From assembly GCA_964342695.1 (NCBI GenBank), contig CAYFFV010000033.1, positions 1 through 10,607 on the forward strand: 10,607 bases of DNA. Reading direction: 5' to 3'. The notes below the pieces were generated by a model that searched no databases, was not told the DNA's origin, and worked only from the letters and a program-made list of their open reading frames with translations. This document shows, piece after piece, positions 7,476 through 10,607 of this stretch. The position numbers were made by a program, and so were the translations under genes. Source of the stretch: CAYFFV01 sp964342695. Lineage in GTDB: Bacteria; Acidobacteriota; Vicinamibacteria; Vicinamibacterales; UBA8438. How positions within the stretch are numbered: the stretch's first letter is position 1; each line of letters starts with the position of its first letter.

Positions 7476-7568
7476 ATGCGTTTCTCACTATTGAGAGAAT
7501 TCCTTGGTCTTGATCAGATGAAGCATTTGGTTTCGATTGTATATTCGCTGTTTCATGGCTCACGTTAG
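7476..7568 (+). CDS. Possible 30-codon ORF in the gap before the YugP-type protease
   Basis: The 153-nt gap between the membrane protein and the next protease contains an ATG-initiated frame of 30 codons (begins MRFSLLREFLGLDQ, ends SLFHGSR) that stops 9 nt before the following ATG. No Shine-Dalgarno sequence precedes it. It could be a leader peptide, the remnant of a lost gene, or chance. A 5-bp hairpin (TCTCA, loop CTAT, TGAGA) sits in the first part of the frame, without a T-run. I see no convincing promoter or terminator in the gap. Confidence 0.2.
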   Translation: MRFSLLREFLGLDQMKHLVSIVYSLFHGSR

Positions 7569-7577
7569 CCTAGCAGA

Positions 7578-8285
7578 ATGATTCGAGTATTAGTCTATTT
7601 GTTGCCAATCCTCGGATTATTCGGACCAAGTCTCTGGGTGCAGTCCGTAATAAAAAGGAATGACCGAGAACTGGCTGATATGCCTTTTACGGGTCTCGAA
7701 TTCGGTCATAAGATTCTGGCTGAAAACGACCTGGAAGAAGTAGAAATTGAATCTGTATTAGAGGGAGACCATTACGATCCTCAGGAGAAAAAAGTACGGA
7801 TTGTTGAAGATCGTCTTAATAGAAAGAGCATTTCGAGTATTGCGATCGTATGCCATGAAATAGGGCATGCCATTCAGGATAAAGAGAACTACCGGCCCCT
7901 TGCCTGGCGTCAGAATCTTGTAAAGAAAACTCAGATGTTTCAGAAAATCGGGTCAGGTGTGCTTGTAATAGGATTGCCCTCGATATTTGCCATTACCCAC
8001 AGCCTAGTTTTTACTTTGATTGCCGCTTTCTTGGCACTTGGTTGTTTGGCAACCAATACGCTGATCCATCTGGTCACTCTGCCTGTAGAGTTCAATGCCA
8101 GTTTCAAAAGGGCGCTGCCGATTCTCGAGAAGTATGTTCCTAAGGAAAATCTGCCACAGTGCAGATCGGTTTTGAGGGCGGCTGCCCTGACCTACGTTGC
8201 AGGTTCTATCATGAGCATATTTAGATTACGGACAATCTTCTTGATATTCATTACGCTATTTCGTGCTGTGGTTTTGAAAAGATGA
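7578..8285 (+). CDS. YugP-type membrane zinc metallopeptidase (Zn_peptidase_2 family)
   Basis: This is a predicted membrane-bound zinc protease. An N-terminal hydrophobic segment (5-23) precedes the family's conserved block: GDHYDPQEKKVRI (63-75), CHEIGHAIQD (92-101, with zinc ligands H93 and H97 and base E94) and YRPL (105-108). Two hydrophobic segments follow (125-142 and 143-166), then LPVEFNASFKRAL (168-180), where E171 is the likely third zinc ligand. One more hydrophobic stretch lies near the C-terminus (210-230). The length of 235 residues is normal for YugP relatives, and all key residues are present, so the enzyme looks intact. Its physiological substrates are not known to me. It follows a 153-nt gap with only a weak ribosome binding site. 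Its stop overlaps an ATG (ATGA) that opens an 11-codon frame ending in the SEGIRTEK repeat. Confidence 0.92.
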   Translation: MIRVLVYLLPILGLFGPSLWVQSVIKRNDRELADMPFTGLEFGHKILAENDLEEVEIESVLEGDHYDPQEKKVRIVEDRLNRKSISSIAIVCHEIGHAIQDKENYRPLAWRQNLVKKTQMFQKIGSGVLVIGLPSIFAITHSLVFTLIAAFLALGCLATNTLIHLVTLPVEFNASFKRALPILEKYVPKENLPQCRSVLRAAALTYVAGSIMSIFRLRTIFLIFITLFRAVVLKR

Positions 8286-8293
8286 GTGGCTCG

Positions 8294-8321
8294 GAAGGAA
8301 TCCGTACCGAGAAGTAACAAA
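8294..8321 (+). repeat. Gene-boundary repeat, copy A
   Basis: This 28-nt element differs from copy D at 2 positions. It lies between the YugP-type gene and the HExxH/zinc-ribbon gene. In one frame it reads EGIRTEK and stop, and is the end of an 11-codon frame (MSGSEGIRTEK) whose ATG at 8282 overlaps the YugP stop. Its last part, GAGAAGTAACAAAG, is identical to copy C. Confidence 0.8.
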
Positions 8322-8334
8322 GGACTAAACCGAG

Positions 8335-9315
8335 ATGATCCTGATCTGCCTGATCTTAGTTTTAGTTGGAGTCGGACTTTATCTGTGGTTGAAAAAAACT
8401 CCTGAGCAACAAGGAGATATGACGATCTCGCCAAATCGTAAAGCTGAATTGCGTAATTATTTTCGGATTGCACGCGATGTTCTTGGCGATGAAATTCTCA
8501 AGTCGTCGAATGAAACAATGTCTTTTTGTAAATCACTTAGGAACGAAGTTTTCGGTGCTGGCCATGGTCCTGATGTTGACGAAGACATGGAATTTGTAAA
8601 GAAACTGATATTAGCCGTTGGAAAACACTACGAACTGGAAATGCCGAGGCTTAAAGTTAAGTATTCATGGCTTGATGATGGCAAGGCAGCACATGTCTTC
8701 ATGCTTAACGGAATCTGGTATATCGAGGTTGATGATCGCTACTATGGGGATGATCTTCGTTTGATGACGATCATTGCGCATGAAATGTCACATGTAGTGT
8801 TGGGGAGTAAAGATATAAATTTAGAGCCTACTCTCAGAAACGAGGAACTCACGGATGCGGTTGCTGTATTGGCGGGATTTGGAAAAATTTTCCACGAGGT
8901 TTGTTTTAGTAAGGAGTATGTGGAATCTGGACCAGATGACCCTACCTTGGTGAGAACTCGTACTATGGGCTACCTCAAACGAGAGGATATTGAATTTCTC
9001 TTGGCTGTAAAAGCAAACATCACGGCCGGGTATTCCACGGAAAGATGGAGTTCAATCAGGCCAGATGATTCTGGGAACATGGCCTGCTTTGCGTGTAGTG
9101 CTGCAATTAAAGTGCCTGCCCACCAAGGTACTTACCGGGTTAAGTGTTCAATTTGTGGAGATATTCAGAGAGTCCGTTTCGGGCCGATCTATGCTGGTGA
9201 AAGTAAACTGCTACTTTCAGCAGAAAATATGTTTATGCAGCCTATTCTGAGGCTTGGTGACCGGTTGCGACCTGTTAAGAAGGCATCCGTACCAAGAAGT
9301 AACAAATCACCCTGA
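8335..9315 (+). CDS. Membrane-anchored HExxH metallopeptidase-like protein with C-terminal zinc ribbon
   Basis: I do not recognise the family. Residues 2-19 are a single N-terminal membrane helix followed by lysines (LKK), placing the rest in the cytoplasm. A helical region (35-100) precedes a protease-like core: VKYSWLDDG, a strand GIWYIEVDDRYY, then helix TIIAHEMSHVVLG with HEMSH at 149-153. A downstream helix NEELTDAVAVLAGFG offers E170, E171 and D174, the spacing of the glutamate ligand in gluzincins such as M48 and ImmA/IrrE proteins. Residues 251-274 form a zinc ribbon with C251, C254, C271 and C274. The last residues (ASVPRSNKSP) are encoded by copy B of the boundary repeat read in a different frame from the MORN tail, so the native C-terminus may have been replaced. 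SprT also combines HExxH and a zinc ribbon, but lacks the membrane helix and uses histidine as third ligand. It begins 49 nt after the YugP-type gene. Confidence 0.85.
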   Translation: MILICLILVLVGVGLYLWLKKTPEQQGDMTISPNRKAELRNYFRIARDVLGDEILKSSNETMSFCKSLRNEVFGAGHGPDVDEDMEFVKKLILAVGKHYELEMPRLKVKYSWLDDGKAAHVFMLNGIWYIEVDDRYYGDDLRLMTIIAHEMSHVVLGSKDINLEPTLRNEELTDAVAVLAGFGKIFHEVCFSKEYVESGPDDPTLVRTRTMGYLKREDIEFLLAVKANITAGYSTERWSSIRPDDSGNMACFACSAAIKVPAHQGTYRVKCSICGDIQRVRFGPIYAGESKLLLSAENMFMQPILRLGDRLRPVKKASVPRSNKSP

Positions 9316-9318
9316 CTG
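9279..9318 (+). repeat. Gene-boundary repeat, copy B (extended)
   Basis: These 40 nt match copy D with only 3 differences and include the shared extension TCACC-N-TGACTG beyond the 28-nt core. The element lies across the 3' end of the HExxH/zinc-ribbon gene. In the frame used by the MORN stretch it would read EGIRTKK and stop, but the protease gene reads it in another frame and ends within it at TGA. Confidence 0.85.
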
Positions 9319-9347
9319 TTGGTCGATGATAACCCATTCAAATACGG

Positions 9348-9452
9348 ATGATTGAAGCTATTCTATTGTCTCTTATCGCCATCGCTTTCCTGATCGCTCT
9401 GGTCAAGATTGCGATGTTTCTTTTCACGCTGATTGTCGCATTTTGGAGGTAA
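9348..9452 (+). CDS. Possible 34-residue single-helix membrane peptide
   Basis: This small frame is hydrophobic almost throughout (MIEAILLSLIAIAFLIALVK, then a second hydrophobic half ending VAFWR). Such a composition over the whole length is unusual for a chance frame and typical of small membrane proteins and hydrophobic type I toxins. It has no strong ribosome binding site; the nearest purines are the GG of ACGGATG. Its end contains GGAGG, which serves as the ribosome binding site of the next small frame, 1 nt downstream of the stop. No homologue was recognised, so the role is unknown. Confidence 0.45.
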   Translation: MIEAILLSLIAIAFLIALVKIAMFLFTLIVAFWR

Positions 9453-9453
9453 A

Positions 9454-9531
9454 ATGTTATTCGACCACACACAAGTCGATTCTCTTGAATTATCAAATTA
9501 CAGTCTCACAAATGACAAGATAGACAAATAG
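9454..9531 (+). CDS. Possible 25-residue soluble peptide
   Basis: This 25-codon frame begins MLFDHTQVDSLELSNY. GGAGG lies 4 nt before the ATG, within the last codons of the preceding hydrophobic peptide, so the pair would be translationally coupled. The peptide is polar and has no recognisable motif. The good ribosome binding site is the main support; the shortness and absence of a known family keep confidence low. It could also be a fragment of a decayed gene within the repeat-bounded cassettes. Confidence 0.35.
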   Translation: MLFDHTQVDSLELSNYSLTNDKIDK

Positions 9532-9551
9532 GTTTTGTATTCATCAATGTC

Positions 9552-9797
9552 ATGCTCTTAATCTTATTTGGCACTCAAGATCGACGAAAAGTGGTGGGAA
9601 ATGGACAATTTATTTGTCCAAAATGTGGTGTCAAAAAAGAGTATGAAGTAGTCAGTGTAAAAGAATGGTTTACATTGTTTTTTATTCCTATTCTTCCAAC
9701 AGGAAACAATGAGGGAAGGGAGGAGTTTGTGGAATGCAAAACCTGCAAAAACGCATACGAGACTGATGGCTTAGTGAATCTTACTGACAATCGGTGA
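9552..9797 (+). CDS. Small zinc-ribbon protein (zinc-ribbon_15-like)
   Basis: This 81-residue protein has a clear four-cysteine zinc ribbon: C22-P-K-C25 and C62-K-T-C65. The linker contains WFTLFFIPILPTG (39-51), the hallmark of the zinc-ribbon_15 group, whose members open with a short hydrophobic stretch and a GT-x-x-R motif as here (ILFGTQDRRK). The family has no established reaction; members are probably small structural or binding proteins near the membrane. It is complete at both ends for this family. The ribosome binding site is poor. After its TGA the same frame stays open into a MORN-repeat sequence, so a readthrough product of about 170 residues is formally possible. Confidence 0.85.
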   Translation: MLLILFGTQDRRKVVGNGQFICPKCGVKKEYEVVSVKEWFTLFFIPILPTGNNEGREEFVECKTCKNAYETDGLVNLTDNR

Positions 9798-10073
9798 GAG
9801 TCACCACTATATAAAGGAATTCATAAATCGTCTAGAAGCAGAGAAGTAACAAAGCCGCATGGTCAAGGGATTTTTACCAATCCTGATGGATCAACGTATG
9901 TCGGGGAGTTCAAAAACAACTTAGTCCATGGCCATGGGACCGCAATCACCGGCACCAATGAAGCAAAGTATGTTGGGGAGCATAAAGACGGAGAACCTTG
10001 GAACGGAACAACTTACGACAAGGATGGAAACGTAACTGCGACTTATTCAGAAGGCATCCGTAGCGAGAAGTAA
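9798..10073 (+). pseudogene. Start-less MORN-repeat reading frame (3' gene fragment)
   Basis: The frame encodes MORN repeats: HGQGIFTNPDGSTYVGEF, then HGHGTAITGTNEAKYVGE, then WNGTTYDKDGN, and ends TATYSEGIRSEK and TAA. MORN repeats are 20-odd-residue beta-hairpin units with the pattern YxGxxxxGxxHGxG, involved in membrane-lipid or protein binding. No ATG, GTG or TTG occurs in frame between the TGA of the zinc-ribbon gene and the first MORN unit, so it cannot start conventionally. It therefore looks like the 3' end of a longer MORN gene whose 5' part was lost, joined to copy C of the boundary repeat. Alternatives are readthrough of the preceding TGA, a non-standard start such as ATT at 9819, or a frameshift. 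The MORN identification is firm; the gene status is not. Confidence 0.7.
9841..9854 (+). repeat. Gene-boundary repeat, copy C (partial)
   Basis: Only the 3' part of the repeat is preserved here: GAGAAGTAACAAAG, identical to the last 14 nt of copy A. The upstream part is diverged (CTAGAAGCA instead of AAGGMATCCGTASC). It sits immediately before the recognisable MORN-coding sequence, and the MORN frame runs through it without using its TAA. A 14-nt match alone is weak; its position at another gene boundary is what supports it. Confidence 0.55.
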
Positions 10074-10089
10074 CAAATCACCATGACTG
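10050..10089 (+). repeat. Gene-boundary repeat, copy D (native MORN C-terminus)
   Basis: In this copy the repeat is in frame with the MORN sequence and codes for its last residues, EGIRSEK and stop. This suggests that copies A and B derive from the same kind of 3' gene end. Outside the coding part, the match to copy B continues through TCACC-N-TGACTG, so homology extends past the stop codon and is not only protein conservation. Confidence 0.85.
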
Positions 10090-10124
10090 ATAAAAGCTTC
10101 AATGAGAATCTGATTCTGGTGTGA

Positions 10125-10592
10125 CTAAGAATTGCCCTTCAGTTTATTCCGCACTGTATCCAGGTAGGCTATAACTTCTTTTAATGCAAATAATGTCGCT
10201 TGCAGATAGTTGAGACTTGAGTAGTCCTGTGGTTTTTCAGGCGCAGGTTTACCAACTGACTGCTGGAAGAACAGATCCCTTTGCGTTTTATTGTTCTGGC
10301 GTTGCCATTCTTCCCACTTGCTGGTGTCGTGTTCGTAGTAATTCCTCAAGTCCTTGAGCCATACCCGGATGCGACCATAGGAATCGCCGCTTAAAGCATC
10401 CGGATCGAAAACAGGTTCTACCGGATTCTGGTTTCTGCCGGTCGCGGACCTGACCATTGTGGATTCATAAATTGCCATGTAGAGGTCAGATATGACCGCC
10501 CGGAAGTGGCTGATTCTTCCAGGGCTGAACCGGACATTTTCTGAAAGACTCGACAGCTCCAGAGCGGCAACCGGCTGCTCGAGTGTTTCCAT
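10125..10592 (-). CDS. Helical protein of unknown family with a possible HEPN-type Rx4H motif
   Basis: I do not recognise the family with confidence. The protein is about 155 residues and mainly helical (RISHFRAVISDLYMAIYEST near 26-45; a long helix near 125-151). The middle carries RVWLKDLRNYYEHD, where R83-N84-x-x-x-H88 is the Rx4-6H signature of HEPN domains, many of which are RNases in toxin-antitoxin and abortive-infection systems. Size and helical content fit HEPN, but a single motif is weak evidence. The gene converges with the MORN stretch, with 51 nt between. The frame stays open upstream of the ATG to the window edge (VSEDN), so the start may lie outside. Its composition is less AT-rich than the chaperone block. 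No antitoxin partner such as a MNT nucleotidyltransferase is visible; any partner would lie beyond the right edge. Confidence 0.72.
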   Translation of the reverse strand: METLEQPVAALELSSLSENVRFSPGRISHFRAVISDLYMAIYESTMVRSATGRNQNPVEPVFDPDALSGDSYGRIRVWLKDLRNYYEHDTSKWEEWQRQNNKTQRDLFFQQSVGKPAPEKPQDYSSLNYLQATLFALKEVIAYLDTVRNKLKGNS

Positions 10593-10607
10593 GTTGTCTT
10601 CAGAGAC

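Noticed and set aside
7481..7498. Hairpin TCTCA-CTAT-TGAGA as a terminator after the membrane protein
   Set aside because: The stem is only 5 bp and AT-rich with no following T-run, so it could easily be chance.
8335..9315. Assignment of the HExxH/zinc-ribbon protein to SprT
   Set aside because: It has an N-terminal membrane helix, an acidic third-ligand helix (EExxD) and a longer spacing to the ribbon, unlike the compact soluble SprT family.
8294..10089. Integron attC sites or a CRISPR array as explanation of the boundary repeats
   Set aside because: The repeats lack the paired inverted core sites (RYYYAAC/GTTRRRY) of attC, and their spacing of hundreds of bases is unequal and gene-filled, unlike a CRISPR array.
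10083..10124. 13-codon frame after repeat copy D (MTDKSFNENLILV)
   Set aside because: Too short, no ribosome binding site, and its ATG arises from a single base difference between repeat copies B and D.

Overview
The window looks like a Gram-negative, probably proteobacterial chromosome. The Hsp70/GrpE/DjlA-like and M48 families fit a gammaproteobacterium, but nothing here fixes the genus. The first gene (to 1466) is visibly GC-rich and is an ordinary-looking B12-dependent radical SAM enzyme. From about 1467 to 10080 the DNA is clearly more AT-rich, and every gene there is on the + strand. This stretch reads as an acquired accessory island. A minus-strand gene of intermediate composition closes the window. 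No tRNA, rRNA, transposase, integrase or CRISPR array was seen.

The core is a tight block at 1646-7424 (gaps of 18 and 1 nt, then overlaps of 17 and 1 nt). It encodes: (1) a GrpE-like nucleotide exchange factor anchored by two membrane helices; (2) a 494-residue Hsp70 with a complete ATPase domain and beta substrate domain but no alpha-helical lid; (3) a DjlA-like protein with an N-terminal membrane helix, a beta-rich domain, two TerB-type DGxxDxxE motifs and a C-terminal J-like domain in which NGR replaces HPD; (4) a soluble M48-type metallopeptidase with a TerB-like motif in its C-terminal region; (5) a polytopic membrane protein of unknown family. This is a whole Hsp70 cycle (ATPase, exchange factor, J-like partner) rebuilt at the inner membrane and translationally coupled to a protease.

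Downstream (7578-9315) are two more membrane-associated zinc proteases of different families: a YugP-type (Zn_peptidase_2) enzyme, and an unrecognised HExxH protein with a C-terminal four-cysteine zinc ribbon. Three distinct HExxH families beside one chaperone triad suggest a membrane protein quality-control, stress or conflict (defence-like) module. That function is inference.

The tail (8285-10090) is modular. A short repeat with core GAGAAGTAACAAA occurs four times at gene boundaries. Three copies can be read as the C-terminal tail EGIR(T/S)(E/K)K followed by a stop, which is the natural end of a MORN-repeat reading frame at 9798-10073. That MORN frame has no start codon and follows a small zinc-ribbon gene in the same frame after its TGA. 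Two tiny ORFs (34 and 25 codons) lie between. The arrangement looks like insertion, duplication and decay of gene cassettes sharing a common 3' end. The closing minus-strand protein is helical and carries a possible HEPN-type RNYYEH (Rx4H) motif.
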